A stretch of 64,000 nt of DNA from Alcaligenes parafaecalis (GCF_026344135.1 NZ_JAPKNA010000002.1:496001-560000), one strand, 5' to 3'. Counted from the stretch's first letter, positions 42,228 to 51,320 are shown. The notes: generated by a model from the sequence alone, not told the origin. A program made the numbers and translations.

Positions 42228-43169
42228 ATGACCGAGCGAGTGCTGGTATGTGGTTCGATCGCGTTTGATACGATCGCGGTTTTCGAGGGGTACTTCAAAG
42301 ATCACATCTTGCCCGACAGCATTAAAACCCTGAGCGTGTCCTTCTTTGTACCCAGCTTGCGTAAAGAGTGGGGCGGCTGTGCAGGTAATATTTCCTATAC
42401 CTTGAACATGCTGGGTGGCCAGCCTGTTCCTGTGGGTGCCGTTGGTAGTGACGGTGTGGATTATGTGCAGCACATGCAGGACCAGGGTATTGATACCAGC
42501 ATGGTGCGTGTGATGCCTGAAATGTTCACCCCCCAGTGCTTTATCACCACTGACTTGGCCGCTAGCCAGATTACCTCGTTCCACCCAGGCGCCATGGCGA
42601 ACTCGGCCCAGATCGATTTGTCCGGTCAGGAAGCCGCCTGGGGTATTGTGGCTCCCGACTCCAAAGACGGTATGTTTGCTCATGCTCGTCGTCTGCACGC
42701 GCAAGGCACGCCCTTTATTTTTGACCTGGGCCAGGCCATGCCCTTGTACGAAGGCGGGGACTTGTTGGAGATGCTGGAACTGTGTCAAGTTCTTACTGCT
42801 AATGAATACGAAGCCGAAGCGATCGAGCAGCGCACTTCCAAGAGTATGGCGCAGATCGCCCAAGGTTTGCATGCCGCTATCGTGACGCGCGGAGAGCATG
42901 GCAGCACGCTTTACCACAACGGCCAGACCTACGAAATTGCACCAGTGCCTGTAGAAAGGGTGGTTGATCCCACCGGTTGCGGCGATGCGCATCGCGCGGG
43001 CCTGTTATATGGGCTTACAAAAGGCTGGAGCTGGCAGGAGGCTTGCAGCTTGGGTAACTTGATGGGCAGTATTAAAATCCAAGCGGATGGCCCGCAAAAT
43101 CATGAATTTAAACGGTCAGATATCTCGGCCATGCTAAAAGAGCACTATGGTATTGAGCGCAGCTTGTAA
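42228..43169 (+). CDS. PfkB-family carbohydrate/nucleoside kinase
   Basis: This 313-residue ribokinase-fold protein has LVCGSIAFDTIAVFEG at the start, GGCAGNISYTLNMLG and the C-terminal catalytic motif DPTGCGDAHRAGLLYG with the base Asp. It resembles adenosine kinase-like PfkB proteins of proteobacteria; the anion hole reads GCGD where GAGD is usual. The sugar or nucleoside used is not determined. The start is 8 bp after the DUF3426 gene, so co-transcription is likely. Confidence 0.9.
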   Translation: MTERVLVCGSIAFDTIAVFEGYFKDHILPDSIKTLSVSFFVPSLRKEWGGCAGNISYTLNMLGGQPVPVGAVGSDGVDYVQHMQDQGIDTSMVRVMPEMFTPQCFITTDLAASQITSFHPGAMANSAQIDLSGQEAAWGIVAPDSKDGMFAHARRLHAQGTPFIFDLGQAMPLYEGGDLLEMLELCQVLTANEYEAEAIEQRTSKSMAQIAQGLHAAIVTRGEHGSTLYHNGQTYEIAPVPVERVVDPTGCGDAHRAGLLYGLTKGWSWQEACSLGNLMGSIKIQADGPQNHEFKRSDISAMLKEHYGIERSL

Positions 43170-43226
43170 GAGAGCGCTCGACAATTTTTTATGATTCGGC
43201 CAGCTACGTTTTTTGGAGTAAACCGT

Positions 43227-43718
43227 ATGTACGTTTCTTTTTTCGATCGTCCCAAAGTACGTTTGCTGGTAGTGGCGAGTCTGGCAGCACCTGTTTTTTT
43301 GCTGGCAGGTTGTGCCAATAAATCGGCATCCAGCTCGGTGTACAGCTACGGTCAGGCTCAGCGCGAACAAATCGTGCGTTTGGGTACCGTTGTTTCGGTA
43401 CGCGCCGTTACTATTCAGGAAGATCAGAGCTCGGGCGTGGGCACCGTGGGTGGCGCTGCCTTGGGTGGTGTGGCTGCCAGCAGCATTGGTGGTGGTCGCG
43501 GTAGCATCCTGGCCAGTATTGGTGGTGCCATTCTGGGTGGTTTGGTCGGTAATGCCGTTGAAAACCGCATGGGCAAAACCCAGGGTCTGGAAATCACGGT
43601 TCAGTTGGATAACGGCGAAACTCGTGTAGTGGCCCAGGAAGCCGACGTTCCACTGTCCGCTGGTCAGCGTGTACGCATGCTTAGTGGTAACGGCCCAACC
43701 CGCGTGGTGCCTCTGTAA
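43227..43718 (+). CDS. Glycine-zipper 2TM lipoprotein (SlyB/Pcp-like)
   Basis: This is a predicted outer-membrane lipoprotein. From the ATG at 43227 (GGAG upstream) it has 163 residues with lipobox FLLAGC (Cys near residue 29). A glycine-zipper region (about 75-120, GGAALGGVAAS and GGAILGGLVGNAVE) follows, then a C-terminal beta domain ending VRMLSGNGPTRVVPL. This is the SlyB/Pcp layout, a family linked to envelope integrity. An ATG at 43191 would hide the signal sequence and is less likely. Confidence 0.92.
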   Translation: MYVSFFDRPKVRLLVVASLAAPVFLLAGCANKSASSSVYSYGQAQREQIVRLGTVVSVRAVTIQEDQSSGVGTVGGAALGGVAASSIGGGRGSILASIGGAILGGLVGNAVENRMGKTQGLEITVQLDNGETRVVAQEADVPLSAGQRVRMLSGNGPTRVVPL

Positions 43719-43745
43719 TCAAAGCCTACTGGTTTTGTGCAAAAG

Positions 43746-43770
43746 AACCCGGCCAATGGCCGGGTTTTTT
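43746..43770 (+). terminator. Terminator after the glycine-zipper lipoprotein gene
   Basis: A GC-rich stem AACCCGGC/GCCGGGTT with a short loop is followed by six T residues. It abuts the stop codon of the convergent AlkA-Ogt gene. Confidence 0.88.
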
Positions 43771-45002
43771 CATGCCTGTTTGTTGCGTGTGGCCTTGGAA
43801 CGCTCACGTTCCAACAAGGCTTTCTTGCGCTCCAGGCCCCAGCGATAGCCTGCCAGATCGCCACTTTGACGTACGACTCGATGACAGGGGATCGCAATAG
43901 CCAGCGTATTGCTTGCACATGCACGGGCAACGGCACGGGCACCTTTGGGCATCCCCAGGCGTTCGGCAATCTGGGTATAGCTCAAGGTCTGGCCCACGGG
44001 GATATGACGGAGCAGTTCCCAAACTCGTTGTTGGAAAGCGGTGCCTTGAATGTCCAGGGGCAGGCTTAAACCCAAGGCGGGTTTTTCCACCATGGCGACA
44101 ATTTGGGCGACGCGCTGATTGAGTTGTGGATCGGCATCAATCAAGTCTGCTGCCTTGAAGCGTTCCTGTAATTGCTTCAGTAAAACACTGGAATCATCAC
44201 CCAAAGAAATGGCGCAAATCCCACGTTCGTTTTCCGCGATTAGCAGTGCGCCCAGACTGCATTGGGCAATGGCAAAGCGAATGCGGTTGCTTTGGCTTTG
44301 TTTACGCAATGCCTTGGCTTGTTGGTGTTGTGTGTCGCTTTGATATGAAAGTGCGGCTGCTTGCTTGGGCATGCGCCACAAGTACCAGGAAGCCACGCTG
44401 CGATACGGTGCCCAGGCCTGACCAATTTCACGCAAGGCGCGGGCTGTGGGTGCGGTGTCCAGACGCTTTAAATTGCGATAGCCATCACGTACCCCAAAGT
44501 CGTCCGCGGGCAGAATGTCTTCATGCTCCAGCGTGTACATCATCATCATTTCCACCGTCCATCGACCGATGCCGCGCAGGGTAGTTAGTCGCTTGATCAG
44601 TTCTTCATCAGGCATTTGCAAGGCAGTGACCTGATCGGGAATGATGCCGTCCAAACGTGCTTGAGCCAGACCCAGAATGCTATTGGCCTTGGCACCGGAC
44701 AAACCGCAAGCACGCAGGGTTTCGTAAGGCGTCGCCAGCACTTCCTCAGGGCTTGGGCAGTGGCCGTGTGGATAGATATCAATCAGGCGCTGCAGGATGC
44801 GCTCGGCAGCACGGGTGTGCAATTGCTGATACACAACGGAGCGAATCAATGCTTCGTACGGGTCGCGTTCTGGACGTGGCTGATGGATGCAAGGGCCAAC
44901 ATGGGCGACCAGTGCTTGCCAGTCCGTGTCCAGGGCGGCCAGGAATTGTTCAGCCTCGCGGTAGCGGTTGGCTGGGTCTGGTTTTGATGGAAGGTGAGTC
45001 AT
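43770..45002 (-). CDS. DNA-3-methyladenine glycosylase fused to O6-methylguanine-DNA methyltransferase (AlkA-Ogt)
   Basis: This single 410-residue chain carries two alkylation-repair activities. Residues about 10-215 form an AlkA/MAG-type HhH-GPD glycosylase: LRGIGRWTVEMMMM is the hairpin, D168 in PADDFG is the catalytic Asp, and WAPYRSVASWYLWRM is typical of AlkA. It lacks the N-terminal AlkA subdomain. Residues about 232-400 match Ada/Ogt methyltransferases, with SYTQIAERLGMPKGARAVARA and the acceptor Cys in PCHRVV. Start chosen at ATG 45002. Each half looks catalytically complete. Confidence 0.93.
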   Translation of the reverse strand: MTHLPSKPDPANRYREAEQFLAALDTDWQALVAHVGPCIHQPRPERDPYEALIRSVVYQQLHTRAAERILQRLIDIYPHGHCPSPEEVLATPYETLRACGLSGAKANSILGLAQARLDGIIPDQVTALQMPDEELIKRLTTLRGIGRWTVEMMMMYTLEHEDILPADDFGVRDGYRNLKRLDTAPTARALREIGQAWAPYRSVASWYLWRMPKQAAALSYQSDTQHQQAKALRKQSQSNRIRFAIAQCSLGALLIAENERGICAISLGDDSSVLLKQLQERFKAADLIDADPQLNQRVAQIVAMVEKPALGLSLPLDIQGTAFQQRVWELLRHIPVGQTLSYTQIAERLGMPKGARAVARACASNTLAIAIPCHRVVRQSGDLAGYRWGLERKKALLERERSKATRNKQA

Positions 45003-45090
45003 GGAAGCGGCCTGCAGATTGATGATGGAGTCAGTATAAAGTTCGCTTCTGCACAAGACACCCTGATTCTTGCTCTTGAATTCGGAGTGA

Positions 45091-45119
45091 AAAAAACCTG
45101 GGCTATACCCAGGTTTTTT
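45091..45119 (-). terminator. Terminator downstream of the YggT gene
   Basis: A 12-bp perfect stem (45091-45102 with 45108-45119, core ACCTGGG/CCCAGGT) with a 5-base loop ends in a T-run on the minus strand. Confidence 0.88.
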
Positions 45120-45139
45120 TAGTGTGCAGCGTGTCGTGC

Positions 45140-45703
45140 TTAGATTGGCACCAGGCTAAAAGCCGTACGGGTGATGACCATATTCAGCACTTGGGTCAGC
45201 AGCAGGACTACCAGTGGCGACAGGTCCAGGCCACCCAGGTCTGGCAAGACACGACGGATCGGATCCAGCAAGGGGGCGGTAATGGAACGCAGCAAAGGCA
45301 TGCTGGGCGATTGTGGCTGAATCCAGGACAGCAGGGCTTGCAGCAGCACGACCCAGAAAATCAGGCTCAAGCTCCAGCGCAGCACGGTAAAGACGGCGGC
45401 CAGCAAGAACATGGGGAAGTTCGAGAGCATGGACACCGAGCCGGTCAGCACCATGGCACTGAGGACCAGGTACACCAGCGCGCTTAGCCAGGCCGCGACC
45501 AAGGACGTCCAGTCCCAACGGTTGCCGCTTTTGATCACGCGCCGCAAGGGCATGATCAGCCAGTCCGTTACTTTGAACATGGCTTGCGAATAGGGGTTGA
45601 AAGGATGAATTCTGAGCGCATAGACCCAGGCACGCAGCAGCAAAATTGTGCCCAGCAGCGACAGAACAATATGGATTAGGAAGAGGGCGACTTCACTGAA
45701 CAT
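45140..45703 (-). CDS. YggT-family membrane protein
   Basis: This 187-residue inner-membrane protein has two YGGT repeats: an N-terminal pair of membrane segments (about 5-30 and 62-90) and a C-terminal pair (about 95-125 and 160-182). Conserved points are LRAWVYALRIHPFNPYSQ, FKVTDWLIMPLRRVI and the second-repeat TAPLLDPIRRVLPDLGGLDLS. Start chosen at ATG 45703, since the longer frame adds a hydrophilic leader. The family has been linked to osmotic tolerance and cofactor distribution, but no firm function is known. Confidence 0.93.
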   Translation of the reverse strand: MFSEVALFLIHIVLSLLGTILLLRAWVYALRIHPFNPYSQAMFKVTDWLIMPLRRVIKSGNRWDWTSLVAAWLSALVYLVLSAMVLTGSVSMLSNFPMFLLAAVFTVLRWSLSLIFWVVLLQALLSWIQPQSPSMPLLRSITAPLLDPIRRVLPDLGGLDLSPLVVLLLTQVLNMVITRTAFSLVPI

Positions 45704-45758
45704 AGTGGCTTGGTATGAATTGATAGGAGAGGGAATTGTCGCATGCAAGTGCTACAAA

Positions 45759-45792
45759 CCAAAGAGCCACCCTGATCAGGGTGGCTCTTTGG
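45759..45792 (-). terminator. Palindromic terminator downstream of the H1-like gene
   Basis: A perfect 17-bp arm palindrome (45759-45775 with 45776-45792, core AGAGCCACCCTGA/TCAGGGTGGCTCT) lies 26 bp beyond the stop codon of the H1-like gene. The T-run is weak, but the stem is very stable. Confidence 0.7.
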
Positions 45793-45817
45793 GGAGAAAC
45801 ATAAAAGCAGCGTGCGA

Positions 45818-46717
45818 TTAAGGACGCTTGCCGGTCGGGAAGGGCCAGGAGCCAGCAGGGTTGACGTCTTCGCGGCGAGGCTCGGCAGGAGCCGCGGCGG
45901 TTTTAGTCGCTTTGCGGGCAGCGGTTTTATTGCCAACCTTGGCGGCAGCTTTAGTCGTGGTACTGGTCTTTTGGGTCTTGGTTTCTGCGGTCACGGATTT
46001 AACTTCTTTCTTCTTTGGAGCTACGGGTTTCTTGGCACTGGTAGCAGGACTGGCTTTTTTAGCCGCTGTCTTTACTGCTGCCTTGGTGCTGGTTTTAGTG
46101 GCAGGTTTTGCTGCCGCTTTGCTGGGAGTGGCTTTTTTGGCCACGGGTTTGCTTGCCTTTGTGCTAGCCGGTTTTTTTGCGGCAGCCGTGGTGGCAGGCT
46201 TGGCAGTGGCAGCTTTGGTGCTGGCCGTTTTAGGCGCAGCTACTTTTTTAGCCACTGTTTTTTTGGCGACGACTTTCTTGGCAACAGCCTTTTTGGCTAC
46301 TGCTTTTTTAGCGACGACCTTTTTGGCAACGGCTTTCTTGGCCACGGCCTTTTTGGCGACCGTCTTTTTAGCGGCTGCTTTTTTTGCTACGGTTTTGGTG
46401 GCAGTTGTCTTGGTCGCGGTGGCTTTAACAGCCGTGGTTTTTGCCGGAGTGGTTTTCTTTACCGCTGCTTTTTTCGCAACCGTTTTCTTGGCGGCAGCGC
46501 TGGCCGTAGACTTGGCAGGGGCTTTTACAGCAGCCTTGCTGGTCTTGGTGGCAGTGGTTTTAGCGGGGGACTTTGTGGCAGCGGGTTTGCTGCTGGGACT
46601 GGTCTTGGTAGCAGTCGCTTTGACTGGAGCTGCGGCTGGTTTGGCTGGCGTTGCTTTTTTAGGGCTGACGGTTTTGCTGCTTGCTGCTTTTGCTGCGCCT
46701 TTCTTGGCTGTTGCCAT
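45818..46717 (-). CDS. Histone H1-like lysine/alanine-rich DNA-binding protein
   Basis: This 299-residue protein is made almost wholly of Lys, Ala, Thr, Val, Ser and Pro, like the C-terminal domain of eukaryotic H1 and the Bordetella BpH1 and AlgP-type proteins. The core (about 100-170) is built of VAKKA/VAKKT-type pentamers. The C-terminal PAGSWPFPTGKRP is the only non-repetitive part. I start it at ATG 46717, 7 bases after GAGGAG; the upstream frame to 46798 has a different composition. It probably binds and compacts DNA non-specifically. The opposite-strand frames here are shadows of the biased composition. Confidence 0.92.
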   Translation of the reverse strand: MATAKKGAAKAASSKTVSPKKATPAKPAAAPVKATATKTSPSSKPAATKSPAKTTATKTSKAAVKAPAKSTASAAAKKTVAKKAAVKKTTPAKTTAVKATATKTTATKTVAKKAAAKKTVAKKAVAKKAVAKKVVAKKAVAKKAVAKKVVAKKTVAKKVAAPKTASTKAATAKPATTAAAKKPASTKASKPVAKKATPSKAAAKPATKTSTKAAVKTAAKKASPATSAKKPVAPKKKEVKSVTAETKTQKTSTTTKAAAKVGNKTAARKATKTAAAPAEPRREDVNPAGSWPFPTGKRP

Positions 46718-46838
46718 GATCATGCTCCTCGAGAACAAGTCTTTAGTTTGTCCACACCCATTTGACCTGGCCTGGAAAACTGCAATGGCCTTTTTCAAAT
46801 GACGCAGGCGTTTAAGGTCGATACCTTATACGCTTAGA

Positions 46839-46866
46839 AGTCTAACGTAAGCCCCTCTACAGTCAA
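46839..46866 (-). promoter_or_regulatory. Candidate sigma-70 promoter of the H1-like gene
   Basis: On the minus strand TTGACT (46866-46861) and TAGACT (46844-46839) are separated by 16 bp, about 120 bp before the start codon. The match to consensus is fair. An 8-bp inverted repeat (46848-46855 with 46883-46890) encloses the -35 element. The rest of the interval 46718-47120 shows no supported gene. Confidence 0.5.
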
Positions 46867-47120
46867 GCATTAATCATAGCTTGGGGCTTATGGATTTAGG
46901 AATCAGTGCTGGCTGTCTCCAATAAGTTGCGTTCTGGACACGCTTGCTTGATAGCAAGCCGCATCCAAGTCCCTGATTTTTTACGCATTGCTGGATGCCT
47001 TGTGCTGATATTTTGCTGTTTTAAAAAATGATGTGAGGCATCAAAATGGGGCCAGAAAAAAGCGGTGATTAAGCTGCTGTTTTGCCTGTGGTACATCGCG
47101 TTTCTGGATAGGGTGCAGAC

Positions 47121-47148
47121 CAAAAAAAAGCCCTGCATAAACAGGGCT
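47121..47148 (-). terminator. Terminator downstream of the indolepyruvate oxidoreductase gene
   Basis: A stem AGCCCTG/CAGGGCT (47129-47135 with 47142-47148) is followed on the minus strand by eight T residues, about 45 bp beyond the stop codon. Confidence 0.88.
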
Positions 47149-47191
47149 GAAAGGGCAGGTTAATCGTTGGGAGAACCGCAGCCACTAAGGC

Positions 47192-50100
47192 TTAGGCGGG
47201 GACCGCCTGAATATTCGGTCCTGTGTTTTTCAACTGTTGCGACAGCTCTGCAAAACGGGCTTCGTATTTCTTGGCCGATTCCATTTTGACTGGGCCGAAA
47301 CCACGCAATTGTTGTGGCAGCTCGGCCAGTTCCAGGGCGCTGGCATAGTTGGCTTGATCCAGATTTTTGCTCAGGCTGTTGAGCAGGTTCTGGTACTCAC
47401 GCCAAAAGCGGCGTTCCATACGACGCTCATGGGTGTAGCCAAATGGATCCAGCGCGGTGTTGCGCAGACCCTTGCCTTTAGCCATCCAGCGCAGCAAGGT
47501 GGCGGTGCGTGGACCCAGGGTGATTTTGCGTGGGCGGCCTGTAGCAGGATCACGACGCGCCAACAAGGGTGGTGCAAAGTGAAAGCGCAAGGAGAAGTCG
47601 CCTTCAAATTGTTGCTCCAGATCCTGACGGAAAGCAGGCGAGCTGAACAGGCGAGCCACTTCGTACTCATCCTTGTAAGCCATCAGCTTGTACAAGCTGC
47701 GTGCGGCTTTTTCAGTCAAGGCAGGGCGCTGACCAGGACGCAGTTTTTGCTCGGCGTCACGCAGCGCATTGATGGTGCTGGCAAAGCGTTGGGCATAGGC
47801 GGCGTTCTGATACTGCTCCAGGCTGCTGGTGCAGCGCTGCATGATTTGTTCCAGCGTTTCGCGGCGCTGCAAGGTCACGACTTGAGCCGCGGGGGCCAGG
47901 AGGCTGTTCAGCGCTTTTTCGTCATGAGCCAGCACGCGACCCAAATGGAAGGCATCCAGGTTGGCTTGAATGGCCACACCGTTCAGGCGGATAGCCTGTT
48001 CAATAGCGGCACTGCTGACCGGCATTGAGCCTTGTTGCCAGGCCATACCCATCAAGAGCATATTGGACAGCAGGCTATCGCCAAACAATAAAGTGGCGGC
48101 CTGGTGTGCATTGAAGGAGCGCACCTGGTTGTCCCCGGCGGTGGCTTTCAATTGGCTCAACAAGTGTTGGGCATCCAACGGTGCATCCGGGTTGCGGGTG
48201 AACTCTGCAGTGGGGGCCAGGTATTCGTTGATGATGGCGTGGGTATGACCAGGGCGCAGGCAGGACAGCGCGTTCGGATGGGCAGCCGCAACCACGTCGC
48301 ACAAAATAGCCAGGTCGGCCTGACCGGGGTCAACGCGTACTGCGCCAGTTGTTTCTTTATCCGCAGACAGGCGAATGTGGCTGATGACGGTACCGCCTTT
48401 TTGTGCCAGACCTGTCATGTCCAGTACCGAGCTGGAACGGCCTTCCAGGTGCACGGCCATGGAGAGCACGGCACCAATCGTAATCACACCCGTACCGCCG
48501 ACACCGGCCACAATCACATTGCATTCCTGTGCGTGAATGGCGGGCTGAGGCAGACCTTCCAGTTTGGCCAGCAATTGCGCCTTCATGTCGGCTTGACCGT
48601 TCTGGTCGCCACGACGCAAGGCACCGCCCATCACTGATACAAAGCTGGGGCAGAAACCATCCACGCAGGAGTAATCCTTATTGCAACTGGACTGGTCGAT
48701 CTGACGCTTGCGGCCTTCCGGGGTTTCGGCGGGAACCAGAGACAGACAGTTCGATTGCACACCGCAATCGCCACAGCCTTCGCAGACTGCCTTGTTAATA
48801 AAGAGGCGGCGAGCAGGATCGGGATACTCATTCTTTTTACGGCGACGGCGTTTTTCAGCAGCACACGTCTGATCGTGAATCAGGATAGTCACGCCGGAGA
48901 TCTCGCGCAGCTCACGCTGCAGGCGGTCCAGTTCACGACGGTGGTGAACATCCACACCGGCAGGCAGGCTGATGCCGCGATAGCGCTCGGGCTCATCGGT
49001 GGTGATGACCACACGACGCGCACCTTCACCAATGGTTTGTTGGCAAATGCGGGGTACAGAGATGGGGCCGTCAACGGGTTGGCCGCCTGTCATGGCAACC
49101 GCATCGTTGAACAGGATCTTGTAGGTAATGTTGGCGCCCGCCGCAATGGCCTGACGAATTGCCAGATAGCCGGAGTGGAAGTACGTGCCTTCACCCATGT
49201 TCTGGAACATGTGGCCCGTTTGAATAAACGGAGACAGGCCGACCCAGTCCGTGCCTTCGCCCCCCATTTGAGTCAGACCACGAGTCTTGCGGTCCATCCA
49301 GGTCGCCATATAGTGGCAACCCACACCCGCCATGGCCTGGCTGCCTTCGGGGACTTTGGTGGACGTGTTGTGCGGACAGCCCGAACAGAAGTAGGGGCGA
49401 CGAGTCAGACCATTGGTATCAATGGGAGCCAGATTCTGCACCGTACAGGCAGGCAGTTGCACATTGGCATGGTGACCCAGCCAGCGGCGCAGGCCCACAG
49501 CCACACGGGCGGGGCTGAGCTGACCATCAGCAGGAATCAGCACTTCATTTTCAATATCGCGCTTGCCCGAGACAGTGGGACGCTGGGCACGGTTAAAGAG
49601 CAGGTTCTTTAACTGGTCTTCAATAATCGGGCCCTTTTCCTCAATGACCAAAACGTGGTCCAGGCCTTCAATAAAGTCGTTCAGCGATTGCGGGTTAACT
49701 GGCCAGCTCAAACCAATCTTCAGATGGCGAATGGCGGGCAGATCCTTCAGGCTGCTGAGCTGTTCCAGCGCGTCCAGCGTATCCAGTGTGGCTTTGCCGG
49801 TGGAGACAATACCAATACGCGCATCAGGAGCGGCTTCCAGGATGCGATCCAGGCTGTATTTATGAGCGAACTCGCGCACGCTATCCAGACGGGCATCCAG
49901 GGTGCCTTCCATGGACGGGGTCAGGAATTTGCTCGGATCGTAGGAATACTTGCCGCCTTGCTGATCAGCCAGTGCAGGGGCCAGATCATCCAGGGGGGCA
50001 ATTTCAAAAGAGCGGCCGCTTTCTACCGTTTCGGTAATAGCTTTGAAGGCGACCCAGGAGCCCGAGTAGCGCGACAAGGCCCAGGCCCAGATACCAAAGC

Positions 50101-50650
50101 GCTCGTATTCTTCGACCGAACAGGGATTGACGACCGGGATACCCCAGGCAATCAGGGATTGTTCGCTGGCGTGGGGGATGGACGAGGACGAGGCCACGTG
50201 GTCATCACCCACAATCATCAGGACGCCACCGTGCTGGGAGGCACCGGCGGCATGGCCGTGGTGCAAGGCATCGCCTGCGCGGTCGACACCGGGGCCTTTG
50301 CCGTACCACATGGAAAACACCCCATCGACGGTGCGGTCTGCACGTTCACCGGCCTGCTGCGTACCCATAATCATGGAGGCGGCCAGATCTTCGTTGATGG
50401 CGGGTTGAAAACGTACCTTGGCCTGGTCCAGATGCTTCTGGGCCTTCCACATGATCATGTCCACGCCACCCAGTGGCGAGCCACGGTAGCCAGAGACAAA
50501 ACCAGCGGTGTTCAAACCGTGTTCTTTATCCAGGCGAGCCTGGGTCAGCAACATGCGCACCAGGGCCTGTGTGCCCGTTAAAAAGATGCGTCCTGATTGT
50601 GCGGTCAGGTTGTCGCTGAGCTTGTATTGAGTGTCGACGGACTGCGTCAT
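47192..50650 (-). CDS. Indolepyruvate ferredoxin oxidoreductase, fused subunits (IorAB-like)
   Basis: This is a thiamine-diphosphate, iron-sulfur enzyme that oxidatively decarboxylates aryl-pyruvates from aromatic amino acid breakdown to aryl-acyl-CoA. The 1152-residue protein fuses the domains that are separate in archaea. It has pyruvate-oxidoreductase N-terminal regions, the TPP-binding domain (about 420-620, PYFCSGCPHNTSTKVPEGS), a cluster motif CEGCGDCGVQSNC (about 640), and a C-terminal gamma domain (about 715-900, VAGVGGTGVITIGAVLSM). A GGAGG sequence precedes the ATG. The divergent Lrp-type gene is the likely regulator. Confidence 0.93.
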   Translation of the reverse strand: MTQSVDTQYKLSDNLTAQSGRIFLTGTQALVRMLLTQARLDKEHGLNTAGFVSGYRGSPLGGVDMIMWKAQKHLDQAKVRFQPAINEDLAASMIMGTQQAGERADRTVDGVFSMWYGKGPGVDRAGDALHHGHAAGASQHGGVLMIVGDDHVASSSSIPHASEQSLIAWGIPVVNPCSVEEYERFGIWAWALSRYSGSWVAFKAITETVESGRSFEIAPLDDLAPALADQQGGKYSYDPSKFLTPSMEGTLDARLDSVREFAHKYSLDRILEAAPDARIGIVSTGKATLDTLDALEQLSSLKDLPAIRHLKIGLSWPVNPQSLNDFIEGLDHVLVIEEKGPIIEDQLKNLLFNRAQRPTVSGKRDIENEVLIPADGQLSPARVAVGLRRWLGHHANVQLPACTVQNLAPIDTNGLTRRPYFCSGCPHNTSTKVPEGSQAMAGVGCHYMATWMDRKTRGLTQMGGEGTDWVGLSPFIQTGHMFQNMGEGTYFHSGYLAIRQAIAAGANITYKILFNDAVAMTGGQPVDGPISVPRICQQTIGEGARRVVITTDEPERYRGISLPAGVDVHHRRELDRLQRELREISGVTILIHDQTCAAEKRRRRKKNEYPDPARRLFINKAVCEGCGDCGVQSNCLSLVPAETPEGRKRQIDQSSCNKDYSCVDGFCPSFVSVMGGALRRGDQNGQADMKAQLLAKLEGLPQPAIHAQECNVIVAGVGGTGVITIGAVLSMAVHLEGRSSSVLDMTGLAQKGGTVISHIRLSADKETTGAVRVDPGQADLAILCDVVAAAHPNALSCLRPGHTHAIINEYLAPTAEFTRNPDAPLDAQHLLSQLKATAGDNQVRSFNAHQAATLLFGDSLLSNMLLMGMAWQQGSMPVSSAAIEQAIRLNGVAIQANLDAFHLGRVLAHDEKALNSLLAPAAQVVTLQRRETLEQIMQRCTSSLEQYQNAAYAQRFASTINALRDAEQKLRPGQRPALTEKAARSLYKLMAYKDEYEVARLFSSPAFRQDLEQQFEGDFSLRFHFAPPLLARRDPATGRPRKITLGPRTATLLRWMAKGKGLRNTALDPFGYTHERRMERRFWREYQNLLNSLSKNLDQANYASALELAELPQQLRGFGPVKMESAKKYEARFAELSQQLKNTGPNIQAVPA

Positions 50651-50762
50651 GATGAAACCTCCAGATAGAGATCATGATAGAGAGTCTGTCCTCGCTTTTT
50701 TTTGCGTTATAGTTGCGGATATTCCCTATTCTTTGAAATGTTCATTTCGTAAATATTCAAAT

Positions 50763-51221
50763 ATGGATAAAACTGACTTAAAAATCCTGGATGCCTTGCA
50801 ATTGGACGGTCGGGCCTCGGCTCAGCAGGTCTCCGAGCAGGTGGGTTTGTCCACTGCGCCCGTCTGGCGGCGCATTAAAAACCTGGAAAAAAACAAGGTC
50901 ATCCAGGGCTATTATGCGCGTGTGGATCGCCGTCAGGTTGGCCTGCAAAGTTGCATGTTTACCCAGATCAGTCTGGACCGTCATTCGGGTGAAATTGTCG
51001 ATAACTTCATCCGTGCCGTGCGCGATGCGCCCGAGATTCTGGAATGCCATGCTGTGACCGGCGATGCGGATTTTCTGCTGAAGATCATGGTGCCCAGCGC
51101 CGAGTCCTACGACGATTTCCTGCACCGCTTTCTGTTTAATATGCCGGGCGTGCGCCAAACCCGCACCATTGTGGCCATGCGAGAAATCAAGAACGTGACC
51201 CGCCTGCCTTTGCCACTTTGA
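50763..51221 (+). CDS. Lrp/AsnC-family transcriptional regulator
   Basis: This 152-residue protein has an N-terminal helix-turn-helix (about 3-50, LDGRASAQQVSEQVGLSTAP with VWRRIKNLEK) and a C-terminal RAM ligand-binding domain (about 65-145, VTGDADFLLKIMVPSAESYD). Start chosen at ATG 50763; the frame extends upstream without homology. It is divergent to the indolepyruvate oxidoreductase gene with 112 bp between them. The family commonly senses amino acids, so control of aromatic amino acid breakdown is a good inference. Confidence 0.93.
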   Translation: MDKTDLKILDALQLDGRASAQQVSEQVGLSTAPVWRRIKNLEKNKVIQGYYARVDRRQVGLQSCMFTQISLDRHSGEIVDNFIRAVRDAPEILECHAVTGDADFLLKIMVPSAESYDDFLHRFLFNMPGVRQTRTIVAMREIKNVTRLPLPL

Positions 51222-51320
51222 AGCATCTTGTTATGGGGTAAAACAAGCGCCTTCAGGTAGAATATTCAGGATTCGGTGGCCTGTCGTGGGTCGGTATGTA
51301 AGCATGAAGGACGGGGTTTT

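Noticed and set aside
45812..46802. Two long plus-strand frames opposite the H1-like gene
   Set aside because: They result from the extreme codon bias of the Lys/Ala-rich gene. The minus-strand frame has the ribosome binding site and family composition.
46896..47138. Minus-strand 80-codon frame between the H1-like gene and the oxidoreductase gene
   Set aside because: It runs into the oxidoreductase terminator hairpin, has no ribosome binding site and shows no domain.
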